This document shows, piece after piece, positions 33,977-45,500 of a DNA stretch of 64,000 bases (position 1 is the first letter of the stretch; each line of letters starts with the position of its first letter). Location: contig NW_027331416.1 of NCBI RefSeq assembly GCF_022965805.1, positions 114,317 to 178,316 on the forward strand. The letters are read 5' to 3'. The position numbers were made by a program, and so were the translations under genes. The notes below the pieces were generated by a model. The model made no database searches. It was not told the origin of the DNA and was given only the letters and a program-made list of their open reading frames with translations. This stretch comes from Primulina eburnea (Eukaryota; Streptophyta; Magnoliopsida; Lamiales; Gesneriaceae).

Positions 33977-36373
33977 TCACTCATCACCTTCCCTCATTCT
34001 AATTTGATGGTAGCCACTTCTCAAGTCAATTTTGCTAAAGATGCAAGACCCATGCAACTCATCTAACATATCATCTAGTCTAGGTATGGGATGCCTATAC
34101 TTAATGGTTATGTTATTGATTGCTCTACAGTCGACACACATACGCCATGAGCCATCTTTCTTAGGGACTAGCAAAACAGGCACCGCACAAGGTGACATGG
34201 ACTCACGCACATAACCCTTATCTAATAACTCACTTACCTGCCTTTGTAGCTCCTTACTCTCCTCCGGATTGCTCCTATAAGCTGGACGGTTTGGCAAGGC
34301 ACTCCCGGGCACCAAATCAATTTGGTGCTCAATTCCCCTCAATGGTGGTAAGCCTTGAGGTAGCTCCTCCGGAAATACATCGTCAAATTCCTGCAATAGT
34401 GAAACAACAATGCTCGGAAGGGATCCGGCTATATAACTTGTGTTAAGGAGGATCTCCTTATAAAGAACTAACACAAATGGTTCATGTGTGTGCAACAAGT
34501 GTTTTATCTCACCTTTTTGGGCCATATAAGAATTCTTTTTGGCCTCTTTCCTCTCTTTTTCTTTCCCCTCAATTTCTTTCCTCTCTTTTTTTGTTTGTGT
34601 GGCTATCTCACTCTTTTCAACTCTCTTTTTTTCAGCCACTTCAATTTTATTTTCAGAGGCCATCTCACTTTTTAATTCACTCTTTTTTTCGGCCTCATCT
34701 CTCTTCTTTTTTTTCAAGTGGTCGTCCAATACTTGTTTTGGAGACAATGGAAGTAGAACAACAGATTCCTTTTTTAATACAAACGAGTACTTATTTTTGA
34801 AACCGTCGTGAGTCACTCGCCTATCAAATTGCCATGGCCTACCCAACAAGATATGACAAGCATGCATGGGCACCATGTCACACAAAACCTCGTCTTTGTA
34901 CTTCCCAATTGAGAATGACACTAGAACTTGCCTATTAACCCTCACTTCCGCACAATCGTTCAACCATTGAAGCCTATATGGTTGAGGATGTTTTATTGTA
35001 GGCAATCCCAATTTTTCAACCATCTCAACACTAGCCACATTGGTGCAACTACCCCCATCTATGATTACATTGCACACCTTACCATTCACAAAACATCTAG
35101 TGTGGAACAAGTTCTCTCTTTGGTTAGCTTCCTCATCTTTGACTTGGGCACTCATGATTCGCCTAGTCACTAGCGCTTCTCCTACAACCGCCCCATATCC
35201 CTCATCGGGATCCTCCAACTCCGGCATATCATCATCACTACCCTCGCCATCCCCCTCACTTTGAGACTCATACTCACCATAATCATTTAAGAACATGACT
35301 CTCTTATTAGGACACTCACTAGCAATATGGCCCAACCCTTGACATCTAAAACATTTTGTATCTCTAGAACGAGTAGTAGGAATTTCAGATTTACCTTGTA
35401 CTCCATGTCTAGGTGTCTCTTGCTTTGGTTCAAACTTAGGCTTGGTCACCACTTTGCTATCATCTCGCTTGGCCGCATTTGGTCGCCAAGAAGAAGATGC
35501 ACCTCCGGTTTGATTGGTGCGGCCAACTCCTCGTCTTTTGAGTTGTTGCTCCACCTTTATGGCCATTTGCACCATTTCGTCTAGATCTAAGTAGTGCCGA
35601 AGCTCCACTTGATCTTGAATCTCCCTGTTCAAACCACAAAGAAAACGAGCCATGGTTGCTTCATTATCTTCCTCAATGTTGGTCCTAATCATGACTACCT
35701 CCATCTCCTTATAGTAGTCCTCCACACTCTTTAACCCTTGCCTCAAAGTTTGTAGCCTCTTGAACATCTCTCTATAATAGTGGTTTGGCACAAACCTCTT
35801 CCTCATAACCCTCTTCATCTCATCCCAAGACTCAATAGGCCTTTCATTATACTTTCTTCTAGTGGTCACTAATTGATCCCACCAGATGAGTGCATAATCC
35901 ATAAATTCAACCACCGCCAACCTAACCTTTTTGAGCTCGGAGTATTGGTGACAGTCGAATACAAACTCTACCCTCTTTTCCCACTCTAGATACGCTTCCG
36001 GATCCGACTTCCCATGGAAAGAAGGGATTTTCATCTTAATGCCACTCATATTCCCATCATCTCTATGCTCATCATTATATCTACCCCGCATAGCTTCGCC
36101 TAGACCTCTTCCAACTCCTCTACCTCTTCCATTCCTACCCCAAGTTTCATTTTGACTCTCCTCTTCCTCACCTAAGTCATACTCCTCCTCTTCACCTCTA
36201 CCAAAATCTCTACCCTTAGATTTACCCCCACTAGCACTCACTTCCATCCTATCCAAACGCTCATGTAGGGCCTCCATCTCAACCTTTATCATCCTAGAAA
36301 AATGCCCCGATAACGCCTCTATTTGGAACTTAGACAACTCCGAATTCGAACTATCTCCTACCTCCCTCTCCAT
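33977..36373 (-). pseudogene. gag-pol: Element C gag-pol, first part: Gag, zinc knuckle, protease, start of RT
   Basis: 798 codons. A charged, Gly/Arg-rich N-terminus (RGRGVGRGLG), then the Gag core (FHGKSDPEAYLEWEKRVEF, YALIWWDQL, RFLCGLNREI), one zinc knuckle CFRCQGLGHIASEC near residue 340, an acidic linker, a protease whose active site reads IIDGGSCTNVAS (near residue 440) rather than DTG, a Lys/Glu-rich segment (EKKSELKSEM, KKERKEIEGKEKER), and RT up to SGYHQIRMREGDE where a stop follows. Gag and pol share one frame, usual for this clade. The frame is otherwise open over 2.4 kb, so inactivation is recent. Confidence 0.9.
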
Positions 36374-36992
36374 TTAATTTCGAAGTTGTACCTGCAAGAA
36401 AAGGTTAGTAGAAATAAAATAATCCTCACCCAAATGCTCACGATCACTCCAAAGAAATTCACTCGTCTTTTACCTCTTTACTTGTATGCTCACAACAAAT
36501 ACTCACCGTTCACTCCAAAGAAAAGTCACTCGCACTCAAGTGTATCACTCGAATTTTGAAAGCTCTCTTGGAAGTGCTCAAGCTTTGTATTGTGGGTATA
36601 TCAAACAATCAAAGTTCAAACTTGTGAACAAATGCGACCGACTCACTTGGACTGTGTAGACAAGAAATACGAATATAGGAATTTTTTTTTTTTTTTTTGA
36701 CTGTGAGAGACAATTAAATATGACTCTCTAAAGGGAATAGAACAATATATCAAAAAGAAATAATGGTGAATTTTCGGAATTTTTTTATTTTTTATTTTTT
36801 TTTTTTTTTGGCTTGAGTACTACTCGAAAATCCAAAAAAAAAAAAAAAATCACCAACAAATTTCGAGAATCACAGATTCACGAAAAAATTTACGAAGAAC
36901 GATAGAACAAAACAGATCTGAAAATAAACGAAGAAATAATACAGATCTGCAATTTAGAAACAAGATAATTACTTGAATTCAATAAACCTAAA
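36374..36992 (-). other. Element C leader with long T and A tracts
   Basis: About 620 bp between PBS and gag, no coding frame. It has a T tract near 36678-36698, a T-rich run at 36779-36810 and an A run at 36833-36849. The last two face each other around ggcttgagtactactcg, flanked by ggtga and tcacc, so an imperfect hairpin can form. This may be packaging or dimerisation structure, or simple slippage. Confidence 0.6.
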
Positions 36993-37004
36993 GCTCTGAT
37001 ACCA
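36993..37004 (-). other. Element C primer binding site (tRNA-iMet)
   Basis: TGGTATCAGAGC in the element sense, 2 bp from the LTR tip at 37007. Confidence 0.92.
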
Positions 37005-37006
37005 AA

Positions 37007-37924
37007 TGACGTGAATCTTGACACGAATAAATAGCAAACACGATTAAAAATAAATCGCACCCTCTATTCAATTACGATATTAAGATCCGTGTGTTTTCCC
37101 GATCTTTTGATTCAAGTATTGTGTGATATTCACCTCTAAACTAGCAAGAGTTTAGCAACAAATAAACACGAGGATAAACAATCGAAAACTATACGAACCT
37201 TCGAAGAACTTTGCCTACGACAATCCGCACAAGCAACGATCGACAAACGCCACAAAGTTAAACACTTTGATAAGTTTGATTTAATTTGACAAAGCTAAAA
37301 GCTTTGAAAAGTTGAGAGAAAATTCTCACAAGTTTGATAAACTCAAAATAATATGTGTATTGTGTTCTAAAAATTCGTCCAACATAGTCTATGTATCAAA
37401 AGATATCAAGAAATCTAGTCTCCCAAAATAATAAAACTCTAGAAAAGGAAACAAATCGGCGCAGAAAACATAGGACACGGACCCCGTGTAGACCTCCGTG
37501 TCAGGGTCCGTGTACATACTGTAAAACTCTTCAGTCGGAAACAAGGGACACGGACCCCGTGCTCGCCTCCGTGTGCGGGTCCGTGTAGGCACTGTCTTCG
37601 CCAATAACAAAGGGCACGGACCCCGTGCCTAGGTCCGTCTCCAGGTCCGTGGAGCCACTGTAAAAACTCATCCCAGCTTGTAAAGGACACGGACCCCGTG
37701 TACAGGTCCGTGTGCAGGTCCGTCCAGACTCTGTCAGCAACATCAATGCTTGAATGACTTTCCGTTGGCCTCCAAACGTACTCCCATGCATCACGACCTC
37801 TTCCGGCTTGCTCATGACTCCTTGTAGCGCCTCCTTGAATCTCTTTAGTCGACCCCTCGTGATTGGTCCCTCCGACAACTGCAAAGGATCCCATGCTTTC
37901 CTTGGGACGTCCACGTTCGCATCA
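37007..37924 (-). repeat. Element C 5' LTR (918 bp)
   Basis: Same length as the 3' LTR. About ten substitutions and no indels seen by eye, around 1.1 percent. The palindromic cluster is at 37475-37725. No strong TATA box is visible; tttattatttt (minus) near 37425-37437 is the best candidate. Confidence 0.93.
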
Positions 37925-37929
37925 GACAC
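37925..37929. other. Target site duplication GACAC, right (element C)
   Basis: Matches 30855-30859 at the resumption of B1 gag. Confidence 0.95.
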
Positions 37930-38786
37930 AGTGGCTTCTCGGGATCAACTGGAACTGGCGGTGGTCTAGGACTCGGCTCCATCTTGCCCTTGCCCTTGAA
38001 ACGATCCCTGCCCCTCTGATTAGAACCCTGGCCTCTCTGAGCAATAGCTTGATGCCTCTCTTGCCTCTCCCTGGCGATGTCCTTCTCATCCTGCTCGGCC
38101 AACAAAGCTTTGGACACGATCTCCTTGAAAGTAACAGCCTTGGACATGTTGATATCACGACGAATCTCTGCTCTAAGGCCTCGAATGAAATGAGCGCCTT
38201 TATCCTTGTCATTGGAAGCAATGTAAGGAGCAAACAAGCAACCCTCCTCAAACTTCAGAATGTACTCACCAACATCCAAGATCCCCTGACGAAGCTCCAA
38301 GAACTCCATAACCTTCCTCGCTCGAAGTGCATCGGGGAAATACTTGTCATAGAACAGGTCAGTGAACTCTGACCACTTCAGTGTCGCAACATCAACTCCA
38401 ACTTTGGTCGCATTCCACCAAATGCGAGCAGCTTTAACCAACATGAATACAGCACAGCTGATCCTGTCTTTGTCCTCGTACTGGAGATGATCGAAGATCG
38501 CCTCTAAAGCCTTGACCCACTCGACAGCAACTAGAGGATCGGTGCTACCTGCGAATTCCGGTGGATCCATTCTCTTGAAAGCAGAAAAGACGGCATCAGT
38601 GCCAACAACCTGTGCAACCTGACCTCTCACTTGGCCTCTACCCTGTCCAGTTCCTTGCATACGAATGAGCTACTGAATCTGCTCGCTATGCACCTTAGCC
38701 TGCTCCTTAAGCAACTTGCCGAACTCGTCGACAACTCTAGAGGAAGAACTATCCTCACCCTCTGTCGCCTTACGCTTAGGAGGCAT
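37925..38786 (-). pseudogene. gag: B1 gag N-terminal part, right of element C
   Basis: The original start is the ATG at 38786 (MPPKRKA, as in B2). A TAG stop follows in the segment HSEQIQ-stop-LIR (near 38670) where B2 has Gln. An open frame resumes at 38660 and carries the Gag core: [60 protein letters not shown]. It ends at DPEKPLC where element C inserted, directly before the zinc knuckle. Gag here is therefore broken twice. Confidence 0.87.
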
Positions 38787-38904
38787 ACTCTACAATTGCT
38801 CACAAGACACCAATCAATAGATAACAATGAATAGATAGATACAAGAAAACATACCCGGACAGTTGAGAGTAGACGAAGTCATATGCATTGGTCCGAAGAA
38901 CACC

Positions 38905-38916
38905 GCTCTGATACCA
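38905..38916 (-). other. B1 primer binding site (tRNA-iMet)
   Basis: TGGTATCAGAGC in the element sense, 5 bp from the LTR tip at 38922. Confidence 0.9.
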
Positions 38917-38921
38917 CTAAA

Positions 38922-39566
38922 TGTGACACCCTGACCCGTAACGATAAAAATACACAGCGGAAATAAAATTTTTTTTCTTTAAAATATGGAAGGAGTTTCA
39001 AAATACATTTCATAAAATGTTTACAAAATAAATACATGATCATTCAAATGATATACAAAATACAAAACAATCATTCTTATGATCATGTCCCAAAATATTT
39101 GCAAAATAATCTTCCTTCCAACGGTGTATGCATATGACCCCTATCCACAGTCAACGTCCCGGGCCTCCACTCTGATCTGCATAACATGAAAATAACTGAA
39201 ATGAGAATAAATCTCAGCAAGTGGAACTCTACATAGCAATGATACATAGTATACTCTGTAAAAAATGACTTTGAAATCATAAATACCATCAACTCTTAAA
39301 CATGAATACTGTAAAAATAACTGTAGCAATAGCAATAGCAATAGATAGCAATACGATGGTATTTCTCTTTTTTCTGGTTGGATTGATATCAATAGTATCT
39401 CTGTCTGTGGTTGCAAATATCCCATCGATATAAATCGATAACTTTGAGGGATAAAAGCCTATGGTCGTTGATCAACTAATTGCATGAAATGCTCTGACTA
39501 TGATTAATCAATCCAATAAAACATTTGAACTCTGAATAGCATTTAAAGCCGTCGTTTCGCAATCTC
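38922..39566 (-). repeat. B1 5' LTR, truncated (645 of about 1527 bp)
   Basis: Follows the 3' LTR from its PBS-side tip to tttcgcaatctc, then changes abruptly to satellite aaaataaagtcc. The missing 880 bp includes U3, the palindromic cluster and any promoter, so B1 cannot be transcribed from its own 5' LTR. No TSD can be found. Confidence 0.88.
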
Positions 39567-42500
39567 AAAATAAAGTCCATAGAAATGTCAATCCAAGTTC
39601 GTTTTAAGAATAGCACGCAAAAGTGTTCCCAAAGTTCTATTGACAACTTCAGTTTGTCTATCCGTTTGAGGATAACAAGTAGTAGAAACCAACAATTTTG
39701 TGCCAAGTTTAGCCCATAAAGTCTTCCAAAAGTAACACAAGAATTTAACATCACGACCAGAAACAATAGTCCTAGGCATGCCATGGACCTAACGACTTCT
39801 CTAAAGAACAAATCCGCAATGTTTGAAGCATCATTTGTTTTATGACAAGCTATAAAATGAGCCAACTAAGAGAATCTATCCACAACAACAAAAATAGAAT
39901 TCCTCCCCTTCTTAGTCCTAGGCAACCCCAAAATAAAGTCCATAGAAATGTCAATCCAAGTTCTTTTTAAGAATAGCACGCAAAAGTGTTCCCAAAGTTC
40001 TATTGACAACTTCAGTTTGTCCATCCGTTTGAATATGACAAGTAGTAGAAACCTACAATTTTGTGCCAAGTTTAGCCCATAAAGTCTTCCAAAAGTAACA
40101 CAAGAATTTAACATCGCGACCAGAAACAATATTCCTAGGCATGCCATGCAACCTAACGACTTCTCTAAAGAACAAATCCGCAATGTTTGAAGCATCATCG
40201 GTTTTATGACAAGCTATAAAATGTGCCATCTTAGAGAATCTATCCACAACAACAAAAATAGAATCCCTACCCTTATTAGTCCTAGGCAACCCCAAAATAA
40301 ACTCTATCGAAATGTCATTCCAAGTTCTTTTTATGAATAGCACGCAAAAGTGTTCCCCAAGTTCTATTGACAACTTCAGTCTGTCCATCTGTTTGAGGAT
40401 GAAAAGTAGTAGAAAACAACAATTTTATGCCAAGTTTGGCCCATAAAGTATTCCAAAAGTAACTCAAGAATTTAACATCGCGACCACAAACAATAGTCCT
40501 AGGCATGCCATGCAACCTAACGACTTCTCTAAAGAACAAATCCGCAATGTTTGAAGCATCATCGGTTTTATGACAAGCTATAAAATGTGCCATCTTAGAG
40601 AATCTATCCACAACAACAAAAATAGAATCCCTACCATTCTTAGTCCTAGGCAACCCCAAAAAAAAGTCCATAGAAATGTCAATCCAAGTTCGTTTTATGA
40701 ATAGCACGCAAAAGTGTTCCTAAAGTTCTATTGACAACTTCAGTTTGTCCATCCGTTTGAGGATAAGAAGTAGTAGAAACCAACAATTTTGTGCCAAGTT
40801 TAGCCCATAAAGTCTTCCAAAAGTAACACAAGAATTTAACATCGCGACCAGAAACAATAGTCCTAGGCATGCCTTGCAACCTAACGACTTCTCTAAAGAA
40901 CAAATCCGCAATGTTTGAAGCATCATCGGTTTTATGACAAGCTATAAAATGTGCTAACTAAGAGAATCTATCAACAACAACAAAAAGAGAATCCCTACCC
41001 TTCTTAGTCCTAGGCAACCCCAAAATAAACTCTATCGAAATGTCATTCCAAGTTCTTTTTAAGAATAGCACGCAAAAGTGTTCCCAAAGTTCTATTGACA
41101 ACTTCAGTTTGTCCATCCGTTTGAGGATGACAAGTAGTAGAAAACAACAATTTTGTGCCAAGTTTAGCCCATAAAGTCCTCCAAAAGTAACTCAAGAATT
41201 TAACATCGCGACCAGAATTAATAGTCCTAGGCATGCCATGCAACCTAACGACTTTTCTAAAGAAAAAATCCGCAATGTTTGAAGCATCATCGGTTTATGA
41301 CAATCTATAAAATGTGCCATCTTAGAGAATCTATCCACAACAACAAAAATAGAATCCCTCCCCTTCTAAGTCCTAGGCAACCCCAAAATAAAGTCCATAG
41401 AAATGTCAATCCAAGTTCTTTTTAAGAATAGAACGCAAAAGTGTTTCCAAAGTTCTATTGACAACTTCAGTTTGTCCATCCGTTTGAGGATGACAAGTAG
41501 TAGAAAACAATAATTTTGTGTCAGGTTTAGCCCATAAATTTTTCTAAAAGTAACTCAAGAATTTAACATCGTGAGCTGAAACAATAGTCCTAGACATGCC
41601 ATGCAACCTAACGACTTCTCTAAATAACAAATCCGCAATGTTTGAAGCATCATCGGTTTTATGACAAGCTAGAAAATGTGCCATCTTAGATAATCTATCC
41701 ACAACAACAAAAATAGAATCCCTACCCTTCTTAGTCCTAGGCAACCCCAAAATAAAGTCCATAGAAATGTCAATCCAAGTTCTTTTTAAGAATAGCATGC
41801 AAAAGTGTTCTAAAGTTCTATTGACAACTTCAGTTTGTCCATCCGTTTGAGGATGACAAGTAGTAGAAAACAACAATTTTGTGTCAGGTTTAGCCCATAA
41901 ATTCTTCGAAAAGTAACTCAAGAATTTAACATCGTGACCAGAAACAATAGTCCTAGACATGTCATGCAACCTAACGACTTCTCTAAAGAACAAATCCGCA
42001 ATGTTTGAAGCATCATCGGTTTTATGACCAGCTAGAAAATGTGCCATCTTAGATAATCTATCCACAACAACAAAAATAGAATCCCTACCCTTCTTAGTCC
42101 TAGGCAACCCCAAAATAAAGTCCATAGAAATGTCAATCCAAGTTCTTTTTAAGAATAGCACGCAAAAGTGTTCCAAAGTTCTATTGACAACTTCAGTTTG
42201 TCCATCCGTTTGAGAATGACAAGTAGTAGAAAACAATAATTTTGTGTCAGGTTTAGCCCATAAATTCTGCCAAAAGTAACTCAAGAATTTAACGTCGTGA
42301 CCAGAAACAATAGTCCTAGACATGCCATGCAACCTAACGACTTATCTAAAGAACAAATCCGCAATGTTTGAAGCATCATCGGTTTTATGACAAGCTAGAA
42401 AATGTGCCATCTTAGATAATCTATCCACAACAACAAAAATAGAATCCCTCCTTTCTTAGTCATAGGCAACCCCAAAATAAAGTCCATAGAAATGTCAATC

Positions 42501-45500
42501 CAAGTTCTTTTTAAGAATAGCACGCAAAAGTGTTCCCAAAGCTTTATTGACAACTTCAGTTTGTCCATCCGTTTGAGGATGACAAGTAGTAGAAAACAAT
42601 AATTTTGTGCCAAGTTTAGCCATAAAGTCTTCCCAAAGTAACTAAAGAATTTAACATCGCGACCAGAAACAATAGTCCTAGGCATGCCATGCAACCTAAC
42701 GACTTCTCTAAAGAACAAATCCGCAATGTTTGAAGCATCATTTGTTTTATGACAAGCTATAAAATGTGCCATCTTAGATAATCTATCCACAACAACAAAA
42801 AAAGAATCCCTACCCTTCTTAGTCCTAGGCAACCCCAAAATAAAGTCCATAGAAATGTCAATCCAAGTTCTTTTTAAGAATAGCACGCAAAAGTGTTCCC
42901 AAAGTTTTATTGACAACTTCAGTTTGTCCATCTGTTTGAGGATAACAAGTAGTAGAAAACAACAATTTTGTGCCAAGTTTAGCCCATAAAGTATTGCAAA
43001 AGTAACTCAAGAATTTAACATCGCCACCAGGAACAGTAGTCTTAGGCATGCCATGCTACCTAACGACTTCTCTAAAGAACAAATCCGCAATGTTTGAAGC
43101 ATCATTGGTTTTATGACAAGCTATAAAATGTGCCATCTTAGAGAATCTATCCACAACAACAAAAATAGAATCCCTACCCTTCTTAGTCCTAGGCAACCCC
43201 AAAATAAAGTCCATAGAAATGTCAATCCAAGTTCGTTTTAAGAATAGCACGCAAAAGTGTTCCCAAAATTCTATTGACAACTTCAGTTTGTCCATCCGTT
43301 TGAGGATAACAAGTAGTAGAAACCAACAATTTTGTGCCAAGTTTAGCCCATAAAGTCTTCCAAAAGTAACACAAGAATTTAACATAGCGACCAGAAACAA
43401 TAGTCCTAGGCATGCCTTGCAACCTAACGACTTCTCTAAAGAACAAATCCGCAATGTTTGAAGCATCATCGGTTTTATGACAAGCTTTAAAATGTGCCAT
43501 ATTAGAGAATCTATCAACAACAAAAAAATAGAATCCCTACCCTTCTTAGTCCTAGGCAACCCCAAAATAAACTCTATCGAAATGACATTCCAAGTTCTTT
43601 TTATGAATAGCACGCAAAAGTGTTCCCAAAGTTCTATTGACAACTTCAGTCTGTCCATCTGTTTGAGGATGAAAAGTAGTAGAAAACAACAATTTTGTGC
43701 CAAGTTTGGCCCACAAAGTATTCCCAAAGTAACTCAAGAATTTGACATCGCGACCAGAAACAATAGTCCTAGGCATGCCATGCAACCTACTTCTCTAAAG
43801 AACAAATACGCAATGTTTGAAGCATCATTGGTTTTATGACAAGCTAGAAAATGTGCCATCTTAGATAATCTATCCACAACAACAAAAATAGAATCCCTAC
43901 CCTTCTTAGTCCAAGGCAACCCCAAAATAAAGTCCATAGAACTGTCAATCCAAGTTCGTTTTAAGAATAGCACGCAAAAGTGTTTCCAAAGTTCTATTGA
44001 CAACTTCAGTTTGTCCATCCGTTTGAGGATGACAAGTAGTAGAAAACAATAATTTTGTGTCAGGTTTAGCCCATAAATTCTTCCAAAAGTAACTCAAGAA
44101 TTTAACATCGTGAGCAGAAACAATAGTCCTAGATATGCCATGCAACCTAACGACTTCTCTAAATAACAAATCCGCAATGTTTGAAGCATCATCGGTTTTA
44201 TGACAAGCTAGAAAATGTGCCATCTTAGATAATCTATCCACAACAACAAAAATAGAATGCCTCCCCTTCTTAGTCCTAGGCAACCCCAAAATAAAGTCCA
44301 TAGAAATGTCAATCCAAGTTCTTTTTAAGAATAGCACGCAAAAGTGTTCCCAAAGTTCTATTGACAACTTCAGTTTGTCCATCCGTTTGAGGATGACAAG
44401 TAGTAGAAAACAATAATTTTGTGTCAGGTTTAGCCCATAAATTCTTCCAAAAGTAACTCAAGAATTTAACATCGTGACCAGAAACAATAGTCCTAGACAT
44501 GCCATGCAACCTAACGACTTCTCTAAAGAACAAATCCGCAATGTTTGAAGCATCATCGGTTTTATGACAAGCTAGAAAATGTGCCATCTTAGATAATCTA
44601 TCCACAACAACAAAAATAGAATCCCTCCCCTTCTTAGTCATAGGCAACCCCAAAATAAAGTCCATAGAAATGTCAATCCAAGTTCTTTTTAAGAATAGCA
44701 CGCAAAAGTGTTCCCAAAGTTTTATTGACAACTTCAGTTTGTCCATCCGTTTGAGGATGACAAGTAGTAGAAAACAATAATTTTGTGCCAAGTTTAGCCA
44801 TAAAGTCTTCCAAAGTAACTAAAGAATTTAACATCGCGACCAGAAACAATAGTCCTAGGCATGCCATGCAACCTAACGACTTCTCTAAAGAACAAATCCG
44901 CAATGTTTGAAGCATCATTTGTTTTATGACAAGCTATAAAATGTGCCATCTTAGATAATCTATCCACAACAACAAAAAAAGAATCCCTACCCTTCTTAGT
45001 CCTAGGCAACCCCAAAATAAAGTCCATAGAAATGTCAATCCAAGTTCTTTTTAAGAATAGCACGCAAAAGTGTTCCCAAAGTTTTATTGACAACTTCAGT
45101 TTGTCCATCCGTTTGAGGATAACAAGTAGTAGAAAACAACAATTTTGTGCCAAGTTTAGCCCATAAAGTATTGCAAAAGTAACTCAAGAATTTAACATCG
45201 CCACCAGAAACAGTAGTCTTAGGCATGCCATGCAACCTAACGACTTCTCTAAAGAACAAATCCGCAATGTTTGAAGCATCATTGGTTTTATGACAAGCTA
45301 TAAAATGTGCCATCTTAGAGAATCTATCCACAACAACAAAAATAGAATCCCTACCCTTCTTAGTCCTAGGCAACCCCAAAATAAAGTCCATAGAAATGTC
45401 AATCCAAGTTCGTTTTAAGAATAGCACGCAAAAGTGTTCCCAAAGTTCTATTGACAACTTCAGTTTGTCCATTCGTTTGAGGATAACAAGTAGTAGAAAC

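Larger units (their letters stand above)
30860..37924 (-). mobile_element. Element C: CRM-like chromovirus, complete with both LTRs, 7065 bp
   Basis: A minus-strand Ty3/gypsy element with 918-bp LTRs (30860-31777 and 37007-37924) differing at about ten positions by eye, a perfect GACAC TSD, PBS 36993-37004 and PPT 31778-31790. Gag-pol reads from 36373 down to 31384 with two frameshifting lesions in RT. CRM-clade features: the LTR begins TGATG in the element sense; the PPT lies inside the pol frame (encoding part of FQEGEDD); pol runs about 130 codons into the 3' LTR. The Gag (EWEKRVEFVFDCHQYSELKKV) and protease (IDGGSCTNVAS) also resemble CRM sequences as I remember them. The assignment is by motif memory, not by a tree. 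It lies inside B1, which lies inside the satellite. Confidence 0.85.
23687..39566 (-). mobile_element. B1: Tekay/Del-like chromovirus, interrupted by a solo LTR and by element C
   Basis: A minus-strand Ty3/gypsy element. Pieces: 3' LTR 23687-25213; PPT 27258-27271; pol 27298-30636; end of gag 30637-30859; start of gag 37925-38786; PBS 38905-38916; truncated 5' LTR 38922-39566. A family-A solo LTR sits at the LTR/PPT border and element C sits inside gag. Family placement rests on the Gag sequence ([16 protein letters not shown]), the domain order PR-RT-RH-INT and a C-terminal chromodomain. It carries several inactivating changes: a stop early in gag, a stop just before the protease active site, a catalytic change in RNase H and loss of most of the 5' LTR. 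Confidence 0.9.
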
